Assembly (NCBI GenBank): GCA_964428475.1
Contig: CAYRYO010000001.1
Location: forward strand, 1-64,000
DNA length: 64,000 nucleotides
Direction: 5' to 3'
DNA from: JARICQ01 sp964428475
GTDB taxonomy: Bacteria > Bacillota > Clostridia > Tissierellales > Tissierellaceae
Of this stretch, positions 15,883-24,714 are shown in pieces (positions within the stretch are counted from its first letter, which is position 1; the number at the start of each line of letters is the position of its first letter). Under the pieces are notes generated by a model, which worked only from the letters and a program-made list of their open reading frames with translations, had not been told where the DNA came from and ran no database searches. A program made the translations under genes and the position numbers.

Positions 15883-17235
15883 ATGTATTTGAAAAATAAA
15901 AATGTATTAGTGGTAGGGCTTGGAATAACAGGAGTGTCAGCAGTAAAAGCTTTGGAAAAACTTGAAGCAAATATTTATCTATATGACTCGAAATCAGAAA
16001 ATGATTTAGGGGAATTTTTAAATGAAATTAAGGGCATTTATGTTAAAGAATATTTAGACGGTAAGAGCCCTGTTTTACAGCATATTGATTTGATATTAAA
16101 AAGCCCAGGAATACCTCCAGATATTTCAATACTTGTTGAAGCAAAATCGATGAATATCGAGATAATCACAGACTTAGAATTATACTACAGAATAAACTCT
16201 GGTAATAACATAATAGCTATAACAGGAACTAATGGTAAAACTACAACTACTAAATTAACAGGAGAAATTTTTGAAAAAGCTGGATATAATGCGCTTATTG
16301 CAGGGAATATAGGTGTAGGTATTCTAGACAATGTATTTAATATTCAAGATGAAGATATATTAATCGTAGAATCGAGTAGTTTTCAACTAGAACACACTGT
16401 TAGTTTTAAACCACATATAAGTGCGATAATAAATATTACCCCAGATCATATCTCATGGCATGGGAACTTCGAAAACTATATAAATGCAAAGAAAAAGATA
16501 CTAAAAAATCAAGATGAAAATGACTACACCATATTAAATTATGATGACAAGAGACTAAGAGAAATAGGGGAGTTTTTGAGCTCCAATGTAATATGGTTTA
16601 GTGTAAATGAAAAATTAAAAGAAGGTGCATTTATAGAAGATGAATGGATAGTGTTTAAAGAGGGTATAGAAACAAATAGAATATTGAAGTGTGATGAAAT
16701 GCAAATACCTGGAAATCACAATTTGGAAAATGCATTGGCATCTCTTTGTATATCATGGGTAATGAAACTCAGCAAAGAATCTATAGCATCTTCTTTAAAA
16801 GCATTTAAAGGAGTTGAACATAGAATTGAATATGTCAAGATAAAAGATGAAATATCTTTTTATAATGACTCAAAGGGTACCAATCCTGATTCAACAATTA
16901 AAGCAATAGAGGCAATAGATAGTCCAATTATTTTGATAGCAGGTGGATATGATAAGGGATCAGAATATGATAAGCTTATAGATTCATTTAATGGGAAGGT
17001 AAAAGAATTGGTATTATTAGGAGAGACTAAAGGAATTATAAAACAAACTGCAATAGAAAATGGCTTTAATAGGATTCATCTAGTAAATAATATGAAGGAA
17101 GCGGTTAAATTGTCTTATGAATTAAGTGAAAGAGGTGACAATGTATTATTATCACCAGCATGTGCATCATGGGGAATGTACAATAACTTTGAAGAAAGAG
17201 GAATAGACTTCAAGAATATAGTGGAGAGTCTGTAG
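15883..17235 (+). CDS. murD: UDP-N-acetylmuramoyl-L-alanine--D-glutamate ligase
   Basis: A 450-residue Mur ligase adding D-glutamate to UDP-MurNAc-L-Ala. An N-terminal Rossmann-like domain (VLVVGLGITGVSAVKAL) is followed by the ATP loop AITGTNGKTTTTKLTG (~111-126), the central NITPDHISWHG block (~186-196) and the C-terminal domain with FYNDSKGTNPDST (~326-338) and LSPACASWGMYNNFEERG (~425-442). The ATG follows AAAGTGAG. It lies 17 bases after mraY and 10 before the spoVE/ftsW gene. Confidence 0.97.
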   Translation: MYLKNKNVLVVGLGITGVSAVKALEKLEANIYLYDSKSENDLGEFLNEIKGIYVKEYLDGKSPVLQHIDLILKSPGIPPDISILVEAKSMNIEIITDLELYYRINSGNNIIAITGTNGKTTTTKLTGEIFEKAGYNALIAGNIGVGILDNVFNIQDEDILIVESSSFQLEHTVSFKPHISAIINITPDHISWHGNFENYINAKKKILKNQDENDYTILNYDDKRLREIGEFLSSNVIWFSVNEKLKEGAFIEDEWIVFKEGIETNRILKCDEMQIPGNHNLENALASLCISWVMKLSKESIASSLKAFKGVEHRIEYVKIKDEISFYNDSKGTNPDSTIKAIEAIDSPIILIAGGYDKGSEYDKLIDSFNGKVKELVLLGETKGIIKQTAIENGFNRIHLVNNMKEAVKLSYELSERGDNVLLSPACASWGMYNNFEERGIDFKNIVESL

Positions 17236-17245
17236 GAGGATTAAT

Positions 17246-18373
17246 ATGGATAAAAAAAAATCCTTAGGAAGAAAAAAAGAAGTTGACTTCACATTGCTTA
17301 TGGCAACTATTATATTAGTTTTTATAGGAATAATAATGGTATTTAGTGCAAGTTGGCCTGAAGCAATGCAAAAATATAATGATGGGTATCGTTTTTTAAA
17401 AAAGCAACTATTCTCTGCAGGTGTAGGCTTATTTGGACTTTTAATGTGTATGAATATAGACTACAGATTTTACAAGAAACATTCTCTTTTAATATTTGTA
17501 TTTTCATTATTTTTGGGACTTATGGTGTTTTCGCCACTTGGCTATGAAGCTAAAGGCGCTAGAAGATGGATAGATTTAGGGTTTATATCTTTTATGCCTT
17601 CGGACACTATCAAAATAGGATCTATTATATATTTATCAAACTTTCTATCAAATAAAAGGAAAGCAATATCAACGTTCAGACATGGAACTATACCAGTGTT
17701 TTTGATCATAGGGATAGCCTGTGGGGTAATATTTATACAAAATGACTTAAGCACAGCAGTGACTCTAGCTGCCACACTTATGATTATGTTTTTTGTAGGT
17801 GGAATGCATCTAATGAATATTCCTTTGATAATGGGTGCAGGAGCAGCATTATTATTTGTAGCAACTAGAGGGGAAAAAGGTGCTTTTAGACTAAAACGAA
17901 TAGCTGTATTTAGAAATCCATTTGAAGATAAATTGGGATTTGGTTGGCAAGCAGTCCAATCACTATATGCCTTAGGTTCAGGAGGATTATTCGGACTAGG
18001 ACTGGGAAAAAGCAGGCAAAAATTCTTTTATATACCAGAATCATACAATGATTTTATTTTATCTATTATAGGAGAAGAATTGGGTTTTTTAGGAACATTT
18101 TTAGTATCTTTTATATTTATAGTACTTATTTGGAGGGGTATTAGGATAGCCCTCAGCATAGAAGATAGCTTTGGGTCTTACCTAGCTACTGGGATTACAT
18201 CTCTTATAGCTGTTCAAACACTTATTCACATAGCAGTAGTTACTTCTTCAATGCCTACTACAGGAATTACCTTGCCATTTGTATCATATGGAGGTACTTC
18301 GCTTATGATTTATATGTCTGCTGTAGGCATACTTTTAAATATTTCAAGATATGCAAAATTGGATAGGAGTTGA
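17246..18373 (+). CDS. spoVE: SEDS peptidoglycan polymerase SpoVE/FtsW
   Basis: A 375-residue SEDS-family protein with about ten membrane helices that polymerises lipid II with a class B PBP partner, here pbpB. Signatures are VFSASWPEA near residue 34, the ARRWID block (~105-110), the large loop with FRNPFEDKLGFGWQAVQSL, GLGKSRQKFFYIPESYNDFI (~251-270) followed by GEELGF, and the terminal LPFVSYGGTSL. The genome position between murD and murG is that of Bacillus spoVE, but sequence alone does not separate SpoVE from FtsW; in clostridia this gene may serve vegetative division. GGAGG precedes the ATG; it ends five bases before murG. Confidence 0.9.
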   Translation: MDKKKSLGRKKEVDFTLLMATIILVFIGIIMVFSASWPEAMQKYNDGYRFLKKQLFSAGVGLFGLLMCMNIDYRFYKKHSLLIFVFSLFLGLMVFSPLGYEAKGARRWIDLGFISFMPSDTIKIGSIIYLSNFLSNKRKAISTFRHGTIPVFLIIGIACGVIFIQNDLSTAVTLAATLMIMFFVGGMHLMNIPLIMGAGAALLFVATRGEKGAFRLKRIAVFRNPFEDKLGFGWQAVQSLYALGSGGLFGLGLGKSRQKFFYIPESYNDFILSIIGEELGFLGTFLVSFIFIVLIWRGIRIALSIEDSFGSYLATGITSLIAVQTLIHIAVVTSSMPTTGITLPFVSYGGTSLMIYMSAVGILLNISRYAKLDRS

Positions 18374-18377
18374 TAGT

Positions 18378-19484
18378 GTGAAATATTTAATATCTGGTGG
18401 AGGCACAGGAGGACATATTTATCCAGCCTTAGCTATTGCAAGTCAGATAAAAATGAAAGATAAATCAGCGAACATACTCTATGTTGGAACCAAATATGGA
18501 CTTGAAAGTGAATTAGTGCCAAAGGCAGGAATTGAATTTAAAACAATAAGAGTAAAGGGTATGCCCAGAAAATTAAACAAAGAAATGATAATTTCTGTAA
18601 AGGAACTTTTACTTGGAATTAATGATGCTAAAAAAATATTGAATGAATTCAAGCCAGATGTAGTAATAGGTACTGGTGGGTATGTTTGTGGGCCAATTGT
18701 TTATATGGCAAAGAAGAAGAAAATTCCAGCTTTAATACATGAGCAAAATGCATTTCCTGGAATTACTAATAAAATACTTTCTAGATATGTGGATAAGGTT
18801 TTAGTCACATTTGAAGAGTCAAAGAAGTATTTTAAATATGAAGATAGAGTAATCTTAACAGGAAATCCTATAAGAAAAGAACTGCTAGAAATAGATAAAG
18901 ACTTAGCCTATAAAAACCTAAATATAGAAAAAAATATACATCTAGTACTTTCATTTGGTGGAAGTGGAGGTCAAAAAAGTTTAAATGATTCTATATATGA
19001 AGTTATAAAAAATAGAAATAAGAGTGATGACCTTCAAATAATTCATGTAACTGGGAAAAGACATTATGATACATTTATGAACAGATTGAAAAATGATAAC
19101 ATAAACTTAAATAAAAATATAAGAATTCTTCCATATCTATATGATATGCCTGAGGCTATTAATATAGCATCACTTATAATAACTTCTGCTGGTGCTATAA
19201 CTCTTTCTGAAGTGGCAGCAGTTGGGGTACCTAGTATTTTGATACCTAAGTCTTATACGGCAGAAAATCATCAAGAATACAATGCAAAGGCGTTTAAAGA
19301 TAGTGGTGCATCTATTGTCATATTAGAAAGTGAACTAGACGGTAAAGTTCTAAACAAAAATATATCGGATATTATATCTGATAAAGCTAAAATGGAGTCA
19401 ATGTCAAACAATTGCAAAAAAATAAGTAAGGTTAAAGCTGGAGAAAAAATAGCAAGTATAGTTTTAAGTCTAGCAGAAAAGTAA
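18378..19484 (+). CDS. murG: Undecaprenyldiphospho-muramoylpentapeptide N-acetylglucosaminyltransferase
   Basis: A 368-residue GT28 glycosyltransferase that adds GlcNAc to lipid I to make lipid II at the inner membrane face. The N-terminal glycine-rich SGGGTGGHIYPALAIA, the GTGGYVCGP block (~96-104), IHEQNAFPGITNK (~122-134), LSFGGSGGQKSLND (~190-203) and ITSAGAITLSEVAAVGVPSILIP (~272-294) are all present. GTG 18378 follows ATAGGAG by eight bases and gives the conserved start; the longer in-frame version from 18351 would overlap spoVE. Very tight spacing indicates coupling with spoVE. Confidence 0.97.
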   Translation: MKYLISGGGTGGHIYPALAIASQIKMKDKSANILYVGTKYGLESELVPKAGIEFKTIRVKGMPRKLNKEMIISVKELLLGINDAKKILNEFKPDVVIGTGGYVCGPIVYMAKKKKIPALIHEQNAFPGITNKILSRYVDKVLVTFEESKKYFKYEDRVILTGNPIRKELLEIDKDLAYKNLNIEKNIHLVLSFGGSGGQKSLNDSIYEVIKNRNKSDDLQIIHVTGKRHYDTFMNRLKNDNINLNKNIRILPYLYDMPEAINIASLIITSAGAITLSEVAAVGVPSILIPKSYTAENHQEYNAKAFKDSGASIVILESELDGKVLNKNISDIISDKAKMESMSNNCKKISKVKAGEKIASIVLSLAEK

Positions 19485-19559
19485 AATGTAACCACATCTC
19501 TATATAGGCATAATATGGTTATATATCAATGTTTTATATAGATATATGGAGGTGGTTAT

Positions 19560-20813
19560 GTGGAAAAATATATTATCAATGGGGGAAAAAAGTTAACAGG
19601 AGAGGTTGAAGTTACAGGTGCTAAAAATGCAGTATTACCTATTTTAGCAGCTACTGTTATAGGGAAAAACAAAAGTACACTTTTAAATGTTCCTAACCTT
19701 AGAGATGTAAATATAATGGAAAATATACTAAAGGCTCTAGGGTGCAAAGTAATGAGAGATGGAAATAGTATGGAGATAGATTCAAGCACATTAGATAAGG
19801 TTTCTGTACCAGAAGATCTAGTAAGAGAAATGAGATCTTCAATTATTCTAATGGGGGCACTTCTTGCAAGAGATGGAGAACTTATAATTTCATATCCAGG
19901 AGGTTGTGAAATTGGTCCAAGACCAATAGACCTACATCTTAAAGCTCTTAGAAAGATGGGTGCTCAAATAGAAGAATCTCATGGATATTTACATTGCAAA
20001 ACTAGTGGATTAAAAGGCTGTGAAATACAACTTGATTATCCATCGGTTGGCGCAACAGAAAACATAATACTTGCAGCAGTAAGAGCAGAAGGAAGTACAC
20101 TTATAAGAAATGCAGCTAGAGAACCTGAGATAATTGATTTACAGAATTACTTAAATAAGGCAGGTGCAAATGTATATGGTGCAGGTACTTCTATAGTAGG
20201 TATTGAGGGTGTTAACAAACTTAAAGATGTAACTCACAGCATAGTTCCAGATAGAATAGTAGCAGGTACATTTTTAACTATTGGTGCTATTACACATGGA
20301 GATTTAGTTATTAACAATATAGTGGTTGAGCATATTCAAAGTATAATTGCAAAATTAAAGGAATTAGGTGCATCAATATATACCAATTCAAATTCAATTA
20401 AGATATCTGGTCCTAAAAGAGCTAATTCTATAGAGATGATTCAGACATTGCCTTATCCAGGATTTCCAACTGATATGCAAGCACAGTTTATGGCATTACT
20501 TTCAGTGGCGAATGGAACTAGTATAATTAGTGAAACTGTATTTGAAAATAGATTCAAGCATGCAGAAGAATTAAGTAGAATGGGTGCCAATATCAAGACA
20601 TTTGGGAAGGTGGCTGTGATAAATGGTGTTAAAGAGCTTACCGGTGCTAAGACTACTGCCAAAGATTTAAGAGGTGGCGCAGCTCTTGTGATAGCTGGGT
20701 TAGCAGCTAAGGGAATTACAGAAGTTAATAATATTTATCATATTGAAAGAGGATATGAAGATTTTCATTTAACTTTAAAAGGTTTAGGAGCAGATATAAT
20801 GAAGACTGAATAG
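19560..20813 (+). CDS. murA: UDP-N-acetylglucosamine 1-carboxyvinyltransferase
   Basis: A 417-residue EPT-family enzyme that transfers enolpyruvate from PEP to UDP-GlcNAc, the first committed peptidoglycan step. The active-site loop reads YPGGCEIGPRPIDLH with Cys116, the residue modified by fosfomycin, so this form should be sensitive rather than carrying the resistant Asp variant. Other blocks are GAKNAVLPILAAT (~20-32) and FPTDMQAQFMALLSVANGTS (~302-321). GTG 19560 follows GGAGGTGG. A perfect seven-base hairpin TAGCAGC/GCTGCTA overlaps its stop codon but lacks a T tract. It is often placed elsewhere in clostridia; here it is within the dcw cluster. Confidence 0.97.
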   Translation: MEKYIINGGKKLTGEVEVTGAKNAVLPILAATVIGKNKSTLLNVPNLRDVNIMENILKALGCKVMRDGNSMEIDSSTLDKVSVPEDLVREMRSSIILMGALLARDGELIISYPGGCEIGPRPIDLHLKALRKMGAQIEESHGYLHCKTSGLKGCEIQLDYPSVGATENIILAAVRAEGSTLIRNAAREPEIIDLQNYLNKAGANVYGAGTSIVGIEGVNKLKDVTHSIVPDRIVAGTFLTIGAITHGDLVINNIVVEHIQSIIAKLKELGASIYTNSNSIKISGPKRANSIEMIQTLPYPGFPTDMQAQFMALLSVANGTSIISETVFENRFKHAEELSRMGANIKTFGKVAVINGVKELTGAKTTAKDLRGGAALVIAGLAAKGITEVNNIYHIERGYEDFHLTLKGLGADIMKTE

Positions 20814-20861
20814 CAGCTTTTGCTGCTATCGGTGGAGAGGACAAGCCTAGGAGTGTATAGT

Positions 20862-21623
20862 ATGAAAAAATTATCTCGGGTACAAAAAAAGACAAAAAGA
20901 AAAAGGATGTTTTTATCTACAGTTTTCATATTGTTTATTGGATTTGCTATTTTCATATTAATGATAAATGCTGGTTTTTTTTCAATAGATAGTATTACTG
21001 TATTAGGAAATGAAAAAGTATTAGAAAACAAAATAGTGCTATTATCATCAATACAAAAAGGTGAAAATATATTTAAAATTAGCATTAAAAATGCAGAAAA
21101 AAATATAACTACACTTCCATATATAAAAAATGTAAAAGTGAAGAGAAGATTTCCTAAGGAAGTAATAATAAACATAGAGGAAAGACAAGAAATCATACAA
21201 ATTCAAAATATATCGTCTTTTGCTATAATTGATAATGAAGGCTACATTTTAGATAACATAGATAAGAAAGATGAAAGTCTAACAGAAGTAGTAGGACTAA
21301 ATATTCAAAATAAAGTTATCGGTGAAGATGTTTTTGTAAACAATGAAGATGGGCTAAAGGTTGAATTTATAAGGAAGTCGGAAGAATTAAATATGCTTTC
21401 AAAGTTTAAATACATAAATATGGAAGATGATACAAATATTAATATATTAACTTTTGATGAGATAGAGGTTGTATTTGGTATTGTAAATAATGTAGAATAT
21501 AAATTGAGATTACTTGTCCAAGTATTAAACAATATAGAAGAAGAAAAATTAAATGTCAAAACTATTTTAATGAACAAAGGAGAAAACCTCATAGTTGTAT
21601 TAGAAGATAAGGAGGAGGGATAA
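20862..21623 (+). CDS. divIB: Cell division protein FtsQ/DivIB
   Basis: A 253-residue bitopic protein: a very basic cytoplasmic tail (KKLSRVQKKTKRKR), one membrane helix (~18-38), then a POTRA domain beginning FFSIDSITVLGNEKV (~41-55) with LPYIKNVKVKRRFPKEVIINIEER (~85-108), then the FtsQ-type beta domain. It links FtsL/DivIC and the septal synthase. ATG 20862 follows TAGGAGTG; the in-frame start at 20820 would add residues before the basic tail and lacks a site. Placement after murA and before the DUF881 genes matches Bacillus divIB-ylxW. Confidence 0.9.
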   Translation: MKKLSRVQKKTKRKRMFLSTVFILFIGFAIFILMINAGFFSIDSITVLGNEKVLENKIVLLSSIQKGENIFKISIKNAEKNITTLPYIKNVKVKRRFPKEVIINIEERQEIIQIQNISSFAIIDNEGYILDNIDKKDESLTEVVGLNIQNKVIGEDVFVNNEDGLKVEFIRKSEELNMLSKFKYINMEDDTNINILTFDEIEVVFGIVNNVEYKLRLLVQVLNNIEEEKLNVKTILMNKGENLIVVLEDKEEG

Positions 21624-21624
21624 A

Positions 21625-22350
21625 GTGAAAAACATAAAGAATTATATTGCCATACTACTTGTGTCATCTTTTTTAGGAGTAATTTTATCCATTCAACTAA
21701 AGACTGTAAATCAAACAATTGGAGAAGGTATACTTCCCATGCATAGAGCGCAAGAATTAGCTACAGAACTTAAAAAAGTTCAAAGTGAAAAAGAAGCTCA
21801 GCTAAATAGAATAGATGAATTAGAAGAAAAAATAAAACAATATGAGATGAATGAAGTAGATAAAAATGTATATGCAGAAAATCTATATAATGATACAATG
21901 AAATATAGAATGCTTGCAGGGTATTTAGATTTAGAAGGACCAGGTATAGTACTTGAGATAAACGACCCCCCAGTAGAGCTTCTATTTGGTGAAGGGTATA
22001 CCATAGTGGATGATTTGGAACTTGTTCTTATGGTAATATCTGTATTAAATGCAGCAGATTCTGAAGCTATATCGATTAATGATCAAAGGTACACTGCTTT
22101 TACTGAAATTGAAAAAGCAGGAAATCATATAGAGATAAATGGAGTATCTAACAGCTCACCAATTATTATAAAGGCTATAGGAGATGCACAAAAGCTGGAA
22201 TCAGCTCTAAATCTCAAAGGCGGAATAGTTCAGTACTTAAGAGATTTGGACTATCTAGTGCAAGTAAGAAAAGAAATATCGATTAATATACCGAGATATA
22301 AGAAGATAAAAGAAATGATATATGCTAGTCCGACAGAAGAAGCAAATTAG
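21625..22350 (+). CDS. ylxW: DUF881 family protein (YlxW/YlxX type), first copy
   Basis: A 241-residue DUF881 protein with an N-terminal membrane helix (~6-23), an extracytoplasmic coiled coil (~40-75, rich in Glu/Lys) and a C-terminal domain with LEGPGIVLEINDPP (~107-120), NAADSEAISINDQRYTAF and the SSPIIIKAIGD block. The family sits next to divIB and sbp in many Firmicutes and is thought to act in division or the cell envelope, without a defined activity. GTG 21625 follows GGAGGG. One base separates it from divIB. Confidence 0.82.
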   Translation: MKNIKNYIAILLVSSFLGVILSIQLKTVNQTIGEGILPMHRAQELATELKKVQSEKEAQLNRIDELEEKIKQYEMNEVDKNVYAENLYNDTMKYRMLAGYLDLEGPGIVLEINDPPVELLFGEGYTIVDDLELVLMVISVLNAADSEAISINDQRYTAFTEIEKAGNHIEINGVSNSSPIIIKAIGDAQKLESALNLKGGIVQYLRDLDYLVQVRKEISINIPRYKKIKEMIYASPTEEAN

Positions 22351-22360
22351 GGGTGACGAT

Positions 22361-23086
22361 ATGAAAAAAAACAACCCTAAAATAATTATAACCTTATTTA
22401 GCATTATATTAGGCATATTTATTATACTTCAAGTAAAAATGAAATTAGAAATTTATAAGCCTATTACCATAAATTCCTTGCAAATAGCAAAAATGGAAGT
22501 AGAAAGTATCAAAAAAGAGATAATAGAACTAGAAAAAGTAGAAAAACAAAAGCAAGAAGAATTAATCGTACTTGAAAACATATCAAAAGGCGACGATAAT
22601 ATTATAGATATATTGAATCAAGATTTAGAAAAAAACAAAATTTATTCTGGTATATCTGAGTTAAAAGGGCCAGGAATAGTAATAAGCATGTATGACAATC
22701 AAGAAAAAAGAGATTGGTGGTTTGATATCAACAAAGATGTAATACATGATGTAGATATTTTAAATATATTAAATGATCTAAAAGTAGCAGGTGCTGAGGC
22801 GATAAGTATAAATGATGAAAGAGTAATAGCTACATCTGAAATAAAATGTGGAGGGCCTATTATAAGAATCAATGGTAGAAGTTCAGGAATCCCATTTTTA
22901 ATTAAAGCTATCGGAGATACCAAGCTTTTAATGGCGTCTGTATCTGCACCTGGCACCAATGGAGATATACTTAAAAATGTTTATAATAAAGGCTTTGAAG
23001 TAGAAGTAAAGGATAAGATTATCATTCCATCTTATAAAGGAATGTTTGATTTTAAGTATGCCAAGCCACTAGGGGAGAGTGATTAA
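22361..23086 (+). CDS. ylxX: DUF881 family protein, second copy
   Basis: A 241-residue paralogue of the preceding gene with the same layout: N-terminal helix (~8-24), coiled coil (~38-75), then LKGPGIVISMYD, VAGAEAISINDERV and GIPFLIKAIGDTK blocks. ATG 22361 follows GGGGTGA. The tandem copies correspond to ylxW-ylxX in Bacillus. Similarity between the two is obvious in the shared (E/K)GPGIV, AEAISIND and IKAIGD motifs, so they arose by duplication and may form a heteromer. Function unknown. Confidence 0.82.
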   Translation: MKKNNPKIIITLFSIILGIFIILQVKMKLEIYKPITINSLQIAKMEVESIKKEIIELEKVEKQKQEELIVLENISKGDDNIIDILNQDLEKNKIYSGISELKGPGIVISMYDNQEKRDWWFDINKDVIHDVDILNILNDLKVAGAEAISINDERVIATSEIKCGGPIIRINGRSSGIPFLIKAIGDTKLLMASVSAPGTNGDILKNVYNKGFEVEVKDKIIIPSYKGMFDFKYAKPLGESD

Positions 23087-23087
23087 T

Positions 23088-23429
23088 TTGTTTTTTGCAT
23101 TTATTGGAATATTGATTGGAGCAGTTATTGGATATTTACTACCCTTTACTTATAATGCATCTTATTCTCTATATGTATCAGTAGCAATACTGGCTTGTTT
23201 GGATTCTGTATTTGGTGGAATAAGGGCAAATTTGGAAAAGAAATTTGATACGAGAATATTTGTTTCGGGATTTTTTGGAAATGCCATTATAGCAGCATTT
23301 TTAGCATATTTAGGAGATAAATTAGGTGTTCCACTGTATTATGCAGCTATACTTGTATTTGGAGGAAGGCTGTTTGAAAATTTTGCAAAGATAAGAAGGA
23401 ATATATTATTTGAAAAAGATAAATCATAA
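23088..23429 (+). CDS. sbp: Small basic protein Sbp (DUF1290)
   Basis: A 113-residue membrane protein with three to four helices. It matches the small basic protein family by FIGILIGAVIGYLLP at the start, ILACLDSVFGGIRANLEKKFD (~35-55), FVSGFFGNA and the terminal FGGRLFENFAKIRR. The family lies next to ylxW/ylxX and division genes; function unknown. TTG 23088 is chosen because AGGGGAGA lies nine bases upstream; the in-frame GTG at 23079 touches that site. It starts two bases after the previous stop. ftsA, which follows sbp in Bacillus, is missing here. Confidence 0.85.
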   Translation: MFFAFIGILIGAVIGYLLPFTYNASYSLYVSVAILACLDSVFGGIRANLEKKFDTRIFVSGFFGNAIIAAFLAYLGDKLGVPLYYAAILVFGGRLFENFAKIRRNILFEKDKS

Positions 23430-23478
23430 AACCTTTTTACTATAAATATGACAACTATAAAGATGAGGGGGAAAGCGA

Positions 23479-24573
23479 ATGTTTGATTTTGATATTGATG
23501 TTGATGAATTTGCTAGGATAAAAGTTATAGGAGTTGGTGGTGGAGGAAACAATGCGGTAAATAGAATGATTGATTCAGGTGTAAGGGGGATAGACTTTAT
23601 AGCTATGAACACTGATAGACAAGCATTGTTTTCATCAAGGGCAGAAGTTAAATTACAATTAGGAGAAAAACTAACTAGAGGACTTGGAGCAGGTGCAAAT
23701 CCAGACATTGGAGCAAAAGCAGCTGAAGAAAACAGAAATGAAATAATGGAAGCTCTTAAGGGAGCAGATATGATATTTATAACTGCAGGTATGGGAGGGG
23801 GAACTGGTACAGGAGCAGCTCCAGTGGTAGCAGAGATAGCAAGAGAATTGGGAGTACTTACTGTTGGAGTAGTTACAAAACCCTTTGCTTTTGAAGGACC
23901 AAAAAGGTTAAAGCAAGCCGAACAAGGAGTAAATGAGCTTAAGATGCATGTAGACACTTTAGTTACTATACCTAATGATAGATTACTTCAAATAGCGGAT
24001 AAAAAGACAACTATAGTAGAAGCATTTGAGATGGCAGATGAAGTACTTAAACAAGGTATACAAGGTATATCTGATTTAATTGCTGTTCCAAATTTAATTA
24101 ATCTAGATTTTGCAGATGTAAAGACTATAATGAGCGATAAAGGTATAGCTCATATGGGTATTGGAATGTCTGCTGGAGACAATAGGGCTACAGAAGCAGC
24201 TAAACAGGCTGTAAGATCTCCACTCTTAGAAACCTCTATAGATGGAGCCCAATCAGTTCTGTTAAATATTACTGGCGGGGAAGATTTAGGTATATTTGAA
24301 GTAAATGAAGCGGCAGATCTTATAAGGGCATCAGTAGATAAAGATGCAAATATTATATTTGGTGCAGGTATAGATGAAAGTCTAAAAGATGAAATAAAAA
24401 TAACTGTAATTGCTACTGGTTTCGACATTAAAAACATATCAGTAGATAAAGAAGAGGGTAGGGATGAGGATATAAATGATGGAGAAAAGTTAAGAGATGA
24501 GGCAACATCTACATTTGAGGAAGATGAATTGGATATTCCTATATTTCTTAGAAAAAGAGACAAACGCAAATAA
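23479..24573 (+). CDS. ftsZ: Cell division GTPase FtsZ
   Basis: A 364-residue tubulin homologue that forms the division ring. N-terminal IKVIGVGGGGNNAVNRM (~14-30), the tubulin signature GMGGGTGTGAAPVVA (~105-119), the T7 synergy loop NLDFADVKTIMSD (~207-219), and a C-terminal peptide ELDIPIFLRKRDKRK that recruits partners such as SepF or FtsA. The ATG follows GGGGAAAG. A strong terminator closes the dcw cluster behind it. With no ftsA upstream, membrane tethering may rely on SepF or on an ftsA elsewhere. Confidence 0.98.
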   Translation: MFDFDIDVDEFARIKVIGVGGGGNNAVNRMIDSGVRGIDFIAMNTDRQALFSSRAEVKLQLGEKLTRGLGAGANPDIGAKAAEENRNEIMEALKGADMIFITAGMGGGTGTGAAPVVAEIARELGVLTVGVVTKPFAFEGPKRLKQAEQGVNELKMHVDTLVTIPNDRLLQIADKKTTIVEAFEMADEVLKQGIQGISDLIAVPNLINLDFADVKTIMSDKGIAHMGIGMSAGDNRATEAAKQAVRSPLLETSIDGAQSVLLNITGGEDLGIFEVNEAADLIRASVDKDANIIFGAGIDESLKDEIKITVIATGFDIKNISVDKEEGRDEDINDGEKLRDEATSTFEEDELDIPIFLRKRDKRK

Positions 24574-24596
24574 AAAATTATTATAATTATATATTG

Positions 24597-24633
24597 AAAA
24601 AAAACGTATCTTTTGACGAGATACGTTTTTTTT
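24597..24633 (+). terminator. Terminator after ftsZ
   Basis: AAAACGTATCT (24601-24611) pairs with AGATACGTTTT (24619-24629) and runs into nine consecutive T residues (24626-24634), marking the end of the dcw unit. Confidence 0.9.
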
Positions 24634-24714
24634 TACATTCAGAATATGACAAAAAAATCATCATTTTTGTTTTATAATCTAGAGTATAAGAGTTATAGCT
24701 TGGAGGAGGTATTG

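Noticed and set aside
24613..24714. Longer SpoIIGA reading frame from 24613
   Set aside because: It would run through the ftsZ terminator and add residues before the conserved start; TTG 24715 has a strong ribosome binding site.
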